Assembly: GCF_003086795.1 (NCBI RefSeq)
Contig: NZ_CP026003.1
Span: 4,506,884-4,570,883 of the forward strand
Length of the DNA stretch: 64,000 nucleotides
Origin: Stenotrophomonas sp. SAU14A_NAIMI4_5
Lineage (GTDB): Bacteria > Pseudomonadota > Gammaproteobacteria > Xanthomonadales > Xanthomonadaceae
Reading direction: 5' to 3'
Of the stretch, positions 21,119 through 29,018 are shown one piece after another; position 1 is the first letter of the stretch, and every line of letters begins with the position of its first letter. Under the pieces are notes generated by a model. That model had not been told where the DNA came from. It did not search any database and saw only the letters and a program-made list of their open reading frames with translations. A program made the position numbers and the translations under genes.

Positions 21119-21574
21119 ATGGACCGACCCCTCGACGACCGTACCCGGCTGCAGATGCAGCTCAGCTCCGGCCTGCTCTATGCAGGACGGCAGTGGCAGC
21201 GCCTGGCCGACAGCCGGCTCGGCAGCTACGGCATCTCCACCGCCTGCACCATGCCCCTGTTGATGATCGGCCGCTCCGGCGGCGGTATCCGCCAAGTGGC
21301 ATTGGCCCAGCAGCTGGGCATGGAAGGCCCGTCCCTGGTGCGCCTGCTGGACAAGCTGTGCGCCAGCGACCTGGTCCGCCGCGAAAGCGACGCCAGCGAC
21401 CGCCGCGCCAACCTGCTGTGGCTGACCGACGAGGGACAGGCGCTGGTGCGCGAGCTGGAAGAACAGCTCATCGGCCTGCGCCAGGACGTGTTCGGCGAAC
21501 TTTCCATGGATGAACTGCAGGCCGTGCTGAAGGCATGGCGCCTGCTGGCCGAGGCGGCCGACCGCATCACGTAA
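21119..21574 (+). CDS. MarR family transcriptional regulator
   Basis: A 151-residue winged-helix regulator. The recognition region IRQVALAQQLGMEGPSLVRLLDKL and the wing SDLVRRESDASDRRANLLWLTDEG are typical MarR. It heads a cluster of four efflux genes and most likely represses them and itself through the dyad at 21082-21110, with release by a small aromatic or drug-like inducer. The ATG at 21119 has no Shine-Dalgarno, and the promoter places the transcript start a few bases away, so translation may be nearly leaderless. An in-frame start at 21080 would lie inside the promoter. Confidence 0.88.
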   Translation: MDRPLDDRTRLQMQLSSGLLYAGRQWQRLADSRLGSYGISTACTMPLLMIGRSGGGIRQVALAQQLGMEGPSLVRLLDKLCASDLVRRESDASDRRANLLWLTDEGQALVRELEEQLIGLRQDVFGELSMDELQAVLKAWRLLAEAADRIT

Positions 21575-21595
21575 GCGCGTTGTCCTTGAAACACC

Positions 21596-21626
21596 GCCGC
21601 TGCCGTGCAGGCGCCAGCGGCTTTTG
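21596..21626 (+). terminator. Weak hairpin-T4 between marR and the efflux genes
   Basis: GCCGCTG (21596-21602) and CAGCGGC (21615-21621) can form a 7-bp stem followed by TTTT. It could attenuate readthrough from marR into the efflux genes. The short T tract makes it a weak candidate. Confidence 0.35.
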
Positions 21627-21682
21627 CCCGTTGCCGTTGTCCTGTGTGTTGCCCTCCCCTCCCCCATCTCGCCCCCCTACCG

Positions 21683-21892
21683 ATGCCCGGTGAATTCAGT
21701 CTCCACGGAGTGTTCGTCCCGACCCTGCTCGGGTTGATGTTGTTGGCCTACCTGGTCAACAGCGGCCTGCACGCGCTGCTGCAGCGTGCCGGTGCCTACC
21801 GCCATGTCTGGCATCCGGCGCTGTTCAACCTGGCGCTGTACGGGATCGTGCTGGGCCTGCTGTTCCACCTCCTGCGTTGGATGCAATCGTGA
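21683..21892 (+). CDS. DUF1656 small membrane protein of efflux operon
   Basis: A 69-residue protein with two membrane helices (VFVPTLLGLMLLAYLVNSGL and ALFNLALYGIVLGLLFHLL). DUF1656 proteins such as E. coli AaeX accompany AaeA/AaeB-type pumps; their role is unclear. The ATG at 21683 begins MPGEFSLHG, where the family starts. Its TGA overlaps the next start in a GTGA. Confidence 0.85.
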   Translation: MPGEFSLHGVFVPTLLGLMLLAYLVNSGLHALLQRAGAYRHVWHPALFNLALYGIVLGLLFHLLRWMQS

Positions 21893-22806
21893 ACAAGATC
21901 GTGAAGAAGACCCTTCCCATACTGCTGACCAGCGCGGCGGTGATCGTGGCCCTGCTGGTCCTGCGCCAGCTGTGGGTCTATTACATGGATGAGCCGTGGA
22001 CCCGCGACGCCCATGTCGGCGCCGACGTGGTGCAGGTGGCCCCTGATGTGTCCGGCCTGGTGGAATCGGTGAACGTGGCCGACAACCAGGCGGTGAAGAA
22101 GGGCGACGTGCTGTTCGTGATCGACCGTGCGCGTTACCGCATCGCGCTGGAGCAGGCCAAGGCCAGCCTGGCCGAGCGCCAGGCCTCGGTGACGCAGCTG
22201 CGCCGCGAGATCGGCCGCGACCGCAGCCTGCAGGACCTGGTGGCCGCCGAGGACGCCGAAGTGCGCCGGGCCAAGCTGCAGGCCGCGCAGGCGTCGCTGG
22301 CCACCGCCCAGGCCGCAGTCGACCTGGCTGATCTGAACCTGGCCCGCACTGAAGTGCACGCGCCGGCCGACGGCCGGGTCAACGATCGCACCATGCGCGT
22401 GGGCGACTACGTGGTGGCCGGCAAGCCGGTGCTGGCGCTGCTGGATACCGGCTCGTTCCGCATCGATGGCTACTTCGAGGAAACCCGCCTGCGCGGCGTG
22501 GCACCCGGTCAGGCCGTGGACATCCGCCTGATGGGCGAGTCGACCGCGCTGCGCGGCCACGTCGAAAGCATCGCCGCCGGCATCGAGGACCGCTACCGCA
22601 GCAACGGCAGCACCCTGCTGCCGAACGTGACCCCGGCCTTCGACTGGGTGCGGCTGGCGCAGCGCATCCCGGTGCGCATCGCCATCGACGACGTGCCCCA
22701 GGGCGTGGAACTGATCGCCGGCCGTACCGCCACGGTGACGGTCGAAACCAACAGCAGGAAGCACGCAGACAAGGCCGGCACCACGCCGACACAGGCGGGC
22801 CTGTGA
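21889..22806 (+). CDS. HlyD/AaeA-type membrane fusion protein
   Basis: A 305-residue periplasmic adaptor with one N-terminal membrane anchor (about 10-28). A lipoyl/barrel half (VAPDVSGLVESVNVADNQAVKKGDVLFVID), a short alpha hairpin and the second half (TEVHAPADGRVNDRTMRVGDYV) are clear. It links the FUSC inner-membrane pump to the outer-membrane channel. The GTG at 21889 overlaps the previous stop; an ATG at 21877 would add four residues. It ends in a GTGA overlap with the next gene. Confidence 0.9.
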   Translation: MNKIVKKTLPILLTSAAVIVALLVLRQLWVYYMDEPWTRDAHVGADVVQVAPDVSGLVESVNVADNQAVKKGDVLFVIDRARYRIALEQAKASLAERQASVTQLRREIGRDRSLQDLVAAEDAEVRRAKLQAAQASLATAQAAVDLADLNLARTEVHAPADGRVNDRTMRVGDYVVAGKPVLALLDTGSFRIDGYFEETRLRGVAPGQAVDIRLMGESTALRGHVESIAAGIEDRYRSNGSTLLPNVTPAFDWVRLAQRIPVRIAIDDVPQGVELIAGRTATVTVETNSRKHADKAGTTPTQAGL

Positions 22807-24263
22807 ACACCACCCTGCCCCGTCTCGGCCTGATCGTTGCGCTGGCCAGCCTGGCGGCCTGCAAGACTGTCGGCCCGGATTACGCCCTGCCGGAAGGCTC
22901 GGCCTTCAAGCGCCCGGAGGCCAATGCCGCCTTCATCGATACCCAGAACCCGGATGTTGCCGCCAACCAGGCGCTACCCGACCGCTGGTGGTCGCTGTAC
23001 AACGATCCGGTGCTGGATGGCCTGATCACCCAGGCGCTGCGTGACAACGTCGAGCTGAAGGCCGCCGATGCGCACCTGCGCCGTGCCGCCGCCGTGTACG
23101 AACAGGCGATGGATGCCGGTGGCTTCGAATACGAAGCCGAAGCCGGCGTCAGCCGCGCGCAGCTGTCGGCCGAAGCCTTCCTGCAGGAACACGAGCTGCC
23201 GGTGATCAACCTGGCCGACGGCAAGTTCGCGGTCAGCTACCAGTTCGATCTGTTCGGCAAGCTCAAGCGTGGTGCCGAAGCGGCCCGCGCCGACGAGCAG
23301 TCAGTAGCCGCCGCACGCGACCTGGCGCAGGTGAGCGTGGTGGCCGAGGTGGCCGACAGCTACCTGGAAATCTGCCACGCCAACCACGAACTGCACGTGG
23401 CCGAGCATTCGCTGCAGCTGCAGCAGCGCAGCCGCTCGGTCACCCAGCGCCTGATCAATGCCGGCCGCGGCACGCCGCCGGAGCTGGCCCGCGCCAACGC
23501 GCAGGTGGCCCTGCTGGAAGCCGCACTGCCGCCGCTGCGCGCGCAGCGTTCGGCCGCGGCCTATTCCCTGGCCGCGCTGCTGGGGCAGACCCCCGGCCAG
23601 CTGCCGGCCGGCGTGATCGACTGCGCCGACGCGCCGCGCCTGGCCCAGCCGCTGCCGGTGGGTGATGGCCGCGCCCTGCTGCAGCGCCGCCCCGACATCC
23701 GCCAGGCCGAACGCAAGCTGGCCTCGGCCACCGCACGCATCGGCGTGGCCACCGCCGAGCTGTACCCGGACATCCGTCTGGGTGCCTCGCTGGGTGCCGC
23801 CGGCCTGCTGGAGGACTTCGGCCAGCCGATGACCCAGCAGTGGTCGATCGGCCCGCTGATCTCGTGGACGCTGCCGTCCTCGGGCACGCATGCCCGCATC
23901 CACGCCGCCGAGGCCGGTGCCGATGCCGCGCTGGCCGAGTTCGACCATGCCGTGCTGCAGGCCCTGCGCGAGACGCAGACCGCGCTGGACCGCTACGCGC
24001 AGGACCTGCGCCGCCTGCAGTCGCTGCGCGAAGCCCAGCAGCAGGCCGCGCTGGCCGCCGAGCAGAACCGCCGGCTGTACCAGGCCGGGCGCACCCCGTA
24101 CCTGTCCAGCCTGGATGCCGACCGCAGCCTGGTGACCAGTGATGCCACCCTGGCCGCGGCCGAGGCGCAGGTCTCGCGCGACCAGATCCATCTGTTCCTG
24201 GTGCTGGGTGGCGGCTGGCAGACCACGGTCGCCCCCGCCACCGCGCAGGCCACGGCGAAGTAA
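22803..24263 (+). CDS. NodT/OprM-type outer-membrane efflux lipoprotein
   Basis: A 486-residue outer-membrane factor. The signal peptide ends in a lipobox (LASLAAC), and two OEP repeats follow, with KTVGPDYALPEG, QFDLFGKLKRGAEAARA and LLQRRPDIRQAERKLASA typical of the NodT family. It trimerises as the exit duct of the pump. It begins at a GTG overlapping the adaptor gene by 4 bp and ends 3 bp before the FUSC gene, so the operon is tightly packed. Confidence 0.92.
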   Translation: MNTTLPRLGLIVALASLAACKTVGPDYALPEGSAFKRPEANAAFIDTQNPDVAANQALPDRWWSLYNDPVLDGLITQALRDNVELKAADAHLRRAAAVYEQAMDAGGFEYEAEAGVSRAQLSAEAFLQEHELPVINLADGKFAVSYQFDLFGKLKRGAEAARADEQSVAAARDLAQVSVVAEVADSYLEICHANHELHVAEHSLQLQQRSRSVTQRLINAGRGTPPELARANAQVALLEAALPPLRAQRSAAAYSLAALLGQTPGQLPAGVIDCADAPRLAQPLPVGDGRALLQRRPDIRQAERKLASATARIGVATAELYPDIRLGASLGAAGLLEDFGQPMTQQWSIGPLISWTLPSSGTHARIHAAEAGADAALAEFDHAVLQALRETQTALDRYAQDLRRLQSLREAQQQAALAAEQNRRLYQAGRTPYLSSLDADRSLVTSDATLAAAEAQVSRDQIHLFLVLGGGWQTTVAPATAQATAK

Positions 24264-24266
24264 GCC

Positions 24267-26306
24267 ATGAACGCGCTGACCGACCGCCAGGCGTGGCTGT
24301 TCTCGATCAAGACCTACCTGGCCGCAGTGGCCGCGCTGTACATCGCCATGGCCGGCAACCTGTCGCGCCCGTACTGGGCGATGGGCACGGTGTACATCGT
24401 CAGCCAGCCGCTGCTGGGCCCGACCCGGGCCAAGGGCGTGTACCGCATCGTCGGCACCCTGGTGGCCGGCCTGGCCACCCTGCTGGTGCTGCCGGCGCTG
24501 GTGGAAACGCCGATGGTGCTGAGCGCGGCGATGTCGATCTGGCTGGCAGGCTGCCTGTTCCTGGCCCTGCTCAATCGTGGCCCGCGCGGCTACGCGTTTC
24601 TGCTGGCCGGCTACACCACGGCCTTCATCGGCTTCCCGGCGGTGACCTCGCCGGAAACCATCTTCGACACGGTGGTGGCGCGCAGCGAGGAGATCATCCT
24701 CGGCACGGTGGTGGCGGTGCTGGCCGCGTCGCTGCTGTTCCCGGCCTCGGTGCAGCCGATGCTGCGCACCCGCATCGGCAACTGGATGGAGGATGCCGCG
24801 CAGTGGTGTCGGCAGATCCTCGAGCGTGGCCGCGCCCATGCCCCGCGCAACCGGCTGGCCGCCGACCTGGTGCAGTTCGAGGCGCTCATCGAGTTCCTGC
24901 GCCGCGATGATCCGCGCCATGCGGGCTCTGCGGTTTCGATGGAACGCCTGCGCGAGCGCATGCTGCTGTTGCTGCCGGTGCTGTCGTCGATTGCCGACCG
25001 CCTGAGCGCGCTGCGCAGCGAGGGGCAGACGCTGCCCGAGGGCCTGCCGGCGCTGGTCGATGACATCCACGACTGGATCGATACGCCCGCCAGTGCCAGC
25101 GACTATGCCCGCCTGCGTGCACGCATCAGCGCACTGAAGCCGCAGGTGGACAGCGACCTGCAGCACCTGCAGCTGGCCAGCCTGCTGCTGCGCCTGGAGG
25201 AGCTGGTGGACCTGTGGCAGGACTGCCGCACCCTGCAGCACGCGATCGACCACGGCACCGCGCCGCTGGACCGCACCCACTACCGCATCCGTACCGAGCG
25301 CGTGGCCACCGACAAGCACGTCGACTACGGCATGGCGCTGTTCTCCGCGCTCAGCGCCGGCGTGGCGCTGATGAGCTACTGCGTGCTGTGGATCGGCCTG
25401 GGGTGGGAAGGCGGCGGCAACGGCGCGATGATGGCGGCGGTGACGGCCGCGTTCTTCGCCGCGCAGGACGACCCGGCACCGAGCATGGTCTCGTTCCTGG
25501 TCTGGGCCATCGTCGCTTCGCTGGTGGCCGGCGTGTACCTGTTCGGCGTGTTCCCGGCCGTGCACGACTTCGGCCTGCTGGCGCTGGTGCTGGCGGTGGC
25601 GTTCCTGCCGCTGGGCCTGCTGCTGCACCACCCCAAGAGCGCGCTGTTCGCGCTGCCGCTGACGGTCAACCTGGCCGCGCTGCTGAGCCTGCAGAACACC
25701 TACAGCGCCAACATCCAGAGCTTCCTCAACTCGTCCATCGCGATGTTCATCGGCATTGGCTTCGCGGTGGTGATGACCCGCCTGTTCCGTTCGGTGGGTG
25801 CCGAGTGGACCGCGCGCCGGCTGGTGCGGCAGGGCTGGACCACGCTGGCCGAAGCCGCAGAAGGGCGCGGCCAGCAGGACCGCCAGCGCTTCGCCGCACG
25901 CATGCTGGACCTGCTGGGCCTGCTCGCCCCGCGCCTGGCGGCGACGCCGGAAGGCAGCGACATCGCCTCGGTGGACATGCTCAACGAGGCGCGCATCGGC
26001 CTGAACATCCTGCAGCTTCGCCGTGCCCGTCTGGAACTGCCGGAGCGCAGCCGCGAGGCGGTCGAGCACATCCTGGAAGAGATCGCCGCGCACTACCGTC
26101 GGCAGATTGCCGCACGCCGGCCGATTGCCGCCGCCGAAGCACTGCGCGAGCGCCTGGATACGTCGCTGGGCCGGGTCGGTGGCGTGGGCGCCTGCAAGGC
26201 ACGCGACGAGGCGCTGATGGGCCTGATCGGCCTGCGCTTCGCGCTGTTCCCCGAAGCGAAGGCGCTGGCGCCGGGCTTGTCGATGAGTGCGGCCGAACAG
26301 CCGTAG
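24267..26306 (+). CDS. FUSC/AaeB family inner-membrane efflux protein
   Basis: A 679-residue protein with the two-halved FUSC layout. A first block of about six helices (SIKTYLAAVAALYIAMAGNL, then LSRPYWAMGTVYIVSQPLLG) is followed by a cytoplasmic region of about 200 residues, a second helix block from about 360, and a soluble C-terminal domain. Homologues export fusaric acid or aromatic carboxylic acids. With DUF1656, adaptor, channel and MarR genes it forms a complete tripartite pump. The substrate cannot be read from sequence. Confidence 0.9.
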   Translation: MNALTDRQAWLFSIKTYLAAVAALYIAMAGNLSRPYWAMGTVYIVSQPLLGPTRAKGVYRIVGTLVAGLATLLVLPALVETPMVLSAAMSIWLAGCLFLALLNRGPRGYAFLLAGYTTAFIGFPAVTSPETIFDTVVARSEEIILGTVVAVLAASLLFPASVQPMLRTRIGNWMEDAAQWCRQILERGRAHAPRNRLAADLVQFEALIEFLRRDDPRHAGSAVSMERLRERMLLLLPVLSSIADRLSALRSEGQTLPEGLPALVDDIHDWIDTPASASDYARLRARISALKPQVDSDLQHLQLASLLLRLEELVDLWQDCRTLQHAIDHGTAPLDRTHYRIRTERVATDKHVDYGMALFSALSAGVALMSYCVLWIGLGWEGGGNGAMMAAVTAAFFAAQDDPAPSMVSFLVWAIVASLVAGVYLFGVFPAVHDFGLLALVLAVAFLPLGLLLHHPKSALFALPLTVNLAALLSLQNTYSANIQSFLNSSIAMFIGIGFAVVMTRLFRSVGAEWTARRLVRQGWTTLAEAAEGRGQQDRQRFAARMLDLLGLLAPRLAATPEGSDIASVDMLNEARIGLNILQLRRARLELPERSREAVEHILEEIAAHYRRQIAARRPIAAAEALRERLDTSLGRVGGVGACKARDEALMGLIGLRFALFPEAKALAPGLSMSAAEQP

Positions 26307-26340
26307 CGCGATACCCTGTGCAGCCACAGACCCCGCGCCG

Positions 26341-26379
26341 GGGTCGGATCCTTCGCCAACGGCGAAGGCTCTGACCCCG
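26341..26379. repeat. GGGGTCGGATCC...GGCTCTGACCCC palindrome
   Basis: 39-bp palindrome, one of six copies in the window. Ends GGGGTCGGATCC and GGCTCTGACCCC flank a perfect stem CTTCGCC-AAC-GGCGAAG. It may terminate the efflux operon. It lies only 20 bp before the next start codon. Confidence 0.85.
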
Positions 26380-26398
26380 CCATGCACAGGACGGTTCA

Positions 26399-26797
26399 AT
26401 GAGTTACGACATGATGGTGTTCGAGCCCAGCGCTGCACCCCGCGAAGCAGCGGCCTTCATCGCCTGGTTCGATAAGCAGGCGCAGTGGGGCGAGAACCAC
26501 GAGTACGACGATCCGGCGGTGAGCAGCCCGGCGCTGCAGGCGTGGTTCGCGGAGATGGCGCGGGACTTCCCGCCGATGAACGGGCCGCTGAGCAACGACG
26601 ATGACGACCGTGCCGAGGTGACCGACTACAGCATCGGCCGCGCGGTGATCTACGGCGCGTTCGCCTATTCGGTGGCAGAGCGCGCGCATGGGCGCGTGCA
26701 GGACCTGGCCGAGAAGCACGGCGTGGGGTTCTTCGATCTGAGTGCGGATGAAGCGGCGATCGTGTTCCCGGATGGGCTGGTGTTGATCGCGGAATGA
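26399..26797 (+). CDS. Conserved hypothetical protein
   Basis: A 132-residue acidic soluble protein (MSYDMMVFEPSAAPREAAAF at the start). It has no signal peptide or membrane segment. The sequence looks well ordered with many aromatic residues, and an AGGA site lies 8 bp before the ATG, so it is probably a real gene. It recalls small proteins found beside polymorphic toxins or as solitary conserved genes, but no toxin is adjacent and I cannot assign a role. Confidence 0.7.
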   Translation: MSYDMMVFEPSAAPREAAAFIAWFDKQAQWGENHEYDDPAVSSPALQAWFAEMARDFPPMNGPLSNDDDDRAEVTDYSIGRAVIYGAFAYSVAERAHGRVQDLAEKHGVGFFDLSADEAAIVFPDGLVLIAE

Positions 26798-26894
26798 AGG
26801 TGGCGGCAGGGCTACGCCCTGCACCTGCGGTAGTGCCGGCCGCTGGCCGGCAACCTCAACGTCAAAAGCTGGCTATCCGTGGGATGGCGGGGGC

Positions 26895-26980
26895 GGGTCC
26901 GGTTGAGGGGGACGCCGTAAACCCGTCCATGGGGGCTTGGTCGCGGCATCCATGCCGCTCACACCCCCTCAACCGGACCC
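26895..26980. repeat. Palindromic element with ACGCCGTAAACCC backbone, short cargo
   Basis: Perfect 17-bp arms GGGTCCGGTTGAGGGGG (26895-26911) and its complement (26964-26980) enclose GACGCCGTAAACCCGTCCAT, GGGGGCTTGG and a hairpin GCGGCAT-CC-ATGCCGC. The same backbone occurs at 43785-43965 and, degenerate, at 20477-20980. Confidence 0.8.
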
Positions 26981-27034
26981 ACCCCGCCTTCGACAGTTTC
27001 CCGCGGCTGTCGGAACGGCGCTCTGCTCTGGTGG

Positions 27035-27103
27035 GTGCCGACCGTTGGTCGGCACGGGGTCGGATATCGATGTCTGACAGATGTGTCGACCAACGGTCGA
27101 CAC
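27035..27103. repeat. Two GTCGACC/GGTCGAC-type palindromes
   Basis: Units at 27035-27055 (GTGCCGACC...GGTCGGCAC) and 27083-27103 (GTGTCGACC...GGTCGACAC), each with a 3-bp centre. The first is followed by CGGGGTCGGATATCGATG. Related units lie at 43994-44051 and 61324-61382. Confidence 0.8.
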
Positions 27104-27148
27104 CTACCAACAGCCGCAGTTGCCAGCAGATCCACGCCATGCGTGGAT

Positions 27149-27189
27149 GGGGTCAGAGCCCGTTCCCGTCGGGAACGGGATCCGACCCC
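27149..27189. repeat. GGGGTCRGA-family palindrome overlapping the recD 3' end
   Basis: 41-bp palindrome with stem CCCGTTCCCG-CGGGAACGGG between GGGGTCAGAG and ATCCGACCCC. Read on the minus strand it encodes the last 11 residues of RecD (GSDPVPDGNGL) and its TGA stop. Confidence 0.9.
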
Positions 27190-29018
27190 GCTTCGGCGCC
27201 CAGCCGCCAGGCCAGGCCACTCAGACGGCTGGCATGCCGCTTCAGCGCGGCCACCAGCACCTCTTCGCTGCCGGCCACATGCAGGCGCTGGCGGGCGCGG
27301 GTGAGGCCGGTGTAGACCAGTTCGCGCGACAGCACGCGGCTGTCCTGCCGCGGCAGCTGCAGCCACACTTCATCGAACTCCGAGCCCTGTGCCTTGTGCA
27401 CGGTCATCGCGAAGGCGCTTTCGTGCGCGGGCAGTGCGGCAGGGTGGAAGGCACGCGGCTGTTCGGCGGTGTCGCCGGGGAACCAGGCCACCATCGCGCC
27501 GCTGGTGTCGCGCAGGCAGATGCCGATGTCACCGTTGAACAGGCGATGGCGGTAGCTGTTTTCAGTCACCAGCAGCAGGCGGCCCTGGAAGTAGCCGGGC
27601 ATGTTGCCGGCCAGCAGCTGTTCGATGCGGCTGTTGAGCCCGCGTGCGCCCTGGGGGCCTTCGCGCAGGGCGGTCAGCACGCGCAGGCGACCGGCCTGCT
27701 GCAACGCGCGGCCGGGGTCTTCGGCCTCGGCCAGCGCGCGCCAGTGCGAGAGCAGGTGTTCGCGCTGGCCACGCAGCGGGTCGGCATCGTTTTCGTGGAA
27801 GCTGATCCCGGACAAGCTGCCGCTACGCAGCAGGGCCAGCGCGGTGCCGCTGTCACCTTCGCGCACCGCCTGCGCCAGCGGTGCCAGCTGCAGGGCATCG
27901 CTCTGCCGGTAGCCGCGCTGCAGCTGCACGCGACGGCCAGCGAAGGAGCGTGGCGCGGCCTGCGGCTGCAGGGTCGGCGCGGCCAGCAGTCCATGCAGGG
28001 CCTGCGCGTCATCGGCTCGGGTGCCGCCGCCATCGCCGCTGGCACGCAGGATGGCGCTGAGCACATCGCCTGCTTCCACCGAGGGCAGCTGATCCGGGTC
28101 ACCCAGCAGGATCAGCCGCGTGCCGCTGGCGATGGCATCGATCAGTTTGGCCATCAGCGGCAGGTCGATCATCGAGGCTTCGTCCACCACCACCACGTCC
28201 ACCGGCAACGGGTTGTCGGCGTGGTGGCGGAAGCGCGGCGAATCGGGAATGACACCGAGCAGGCGATGCAGGGTGGTGCCGGTGCTCGGCAGCGCCGCGC
28301 ACAGCGCTGGGTCCAGGCCTTCTTCCTGCAGGCGCTGCACGGCCAGACGCAGGCTTTCGGCCATGCGCTCGGCGGCGCGCCCGGTCGGCGCGGCCAGCGC
28401 CACCTGCGGCAGCGGTTCGCCGGCATGCAGGGCCTGCGCGGCCAGCAGCAGCAACAGGCGCGCGATGGTGGTGGTCTTGCCGGTACCGGGGCCGCCCGTG
28501 ACCAGCGCCAACGGGTGGCGCAGAGTCACGCCGGCGGCACGCGCCTGGTGGTCTTCCTGGGTGGCGGCAACGGGGAACAGGCGCGCGAACAACGGCGCCA
28601 GCGCCGCCATGTCCGGCGCCGGCAATGGATGTCGGCCGATGCGCTGCAGGCCGGCAGCCAGCTGCCGCTCGTATTCGCGGTAACGGCGCAGGTACAGCAG
28701 GCCGTTTTCCAGCACCAGCGGTGCCTCATCGGCGGCCGCCTCGGGATCCTCCGGCTGCGCTACCCACGGCGATGCCTGCAGCTGGGCCAGCCACTGCGCG
28801 GGTGCGGGCCAGGCGTGGAAGCCTTCCAGCAGGCGCTGCGGCTGTGACGGATCGAAGGCGGCGTGCCCCTGTGACACCGCCAGCGATGCCAGCGCGGCGG
28901 CAACCGCCACGCCATCGGGGGTGTCCTCGCGCAGCCGCCGCAGGCTGGTGGCCAACGCGTGGTCGAGGGTGCGCAGGTGGCCACCGCGGTACAGCTGCTG
29001 CAGCAGGGTGGCACTCAT
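27153..29018 (-). CDS. recD: Exodeoxyribonuclease V subunit alpha (RecD)
   Basis: A 621-residue SF1B helicase, the fast 5'-3' motor of RecBCD in double-strand-break repair. Walker A is GGPGTGKT (175-182), Walker B VVVVDEASMIDL, and the later motifs GDPDQLPSVEAGDVL, TVHKAQGSEFDEV and YTGLTRAR are complete. Its start is fixed by a 4-bp overlap with recB. The last 11 codons and the stop come from an intergenic repeat, so the natural C-terminus has been replaced or extended. Third gene of recC-recB-recD. Confidence 0.95.
   Translation of the reverse strand: MSATLLQQLYRGGHLRTLDHALATSLRRLREDTPDGVAVAAALASLAVSQGHAAFDPSQPQRLLEGFHAWPAPAQWLAQLQASPWVAQPEDPEAAADEAPLVLENGLLYLRRYREYERQLAAGLQRIGRHPLPAPDMAALAPLFARLFPVAATQEDHQARAAGVTLRHPLALVTGGPGTGKTTTIARLLLLLAAQALHAGEPLPQVALAAPTGRAAERMAESLRLAVQRLQEEGLDPALCAALPSTGTTLHRLLGVIPDSPRFRHHADNPLPVDVVVVDEASMIDLPLMAKLIDAIASGTRLILLGDPDQLPSVEAGDVLSAILRASGDGGGTRADDAQALHGLLAAPTLQPQAAPRSFAGRRVQLQRGYRQSDALQLAPLAQAVREGDSGTALALLRSGSLSGISFHENDADPLRGQREHLLSHWRALAEAEDPGRALQQAGRLRVLTALREGPQGARGLNSRIEQLLAGNMPGYFQGRLLLVTENSYRHRLFNGDIGICLRDTSGAMVAWFPGDTAEQPRAFHPAALPAHESAFAMTVHKAQGSEFDEVWLQLPRQDSRVLSRELVYTGLTRARQRLHVAGSEEVLVAALKRHASRLSGLAWRLGAEAGSDPVPDGNGL

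Larger units (their letters stand above)
26798..27148. other. Repeat-filled intergenic region
   Basis: About 350 bp with no gene. It holds a REP unit (26830-26853), the 17-bp-arm element at 26895-26980, and two interrupted palindromes of the GTGCCGACC/GGTCGGCAC and GTGTCGACC/GGTCGACAC type (27035-27055, 27083-27103). It ends in the repeat that supplies the recD stop. Confidence 0.8.

Noticed and set aside
23301..26438. A 1045-codon open frame on the minus strand opposite the efflux genes
   Set aside because: Antisense shadow of the channel and FUSC genes; composition is Arg/Gln/His-rich without domains.
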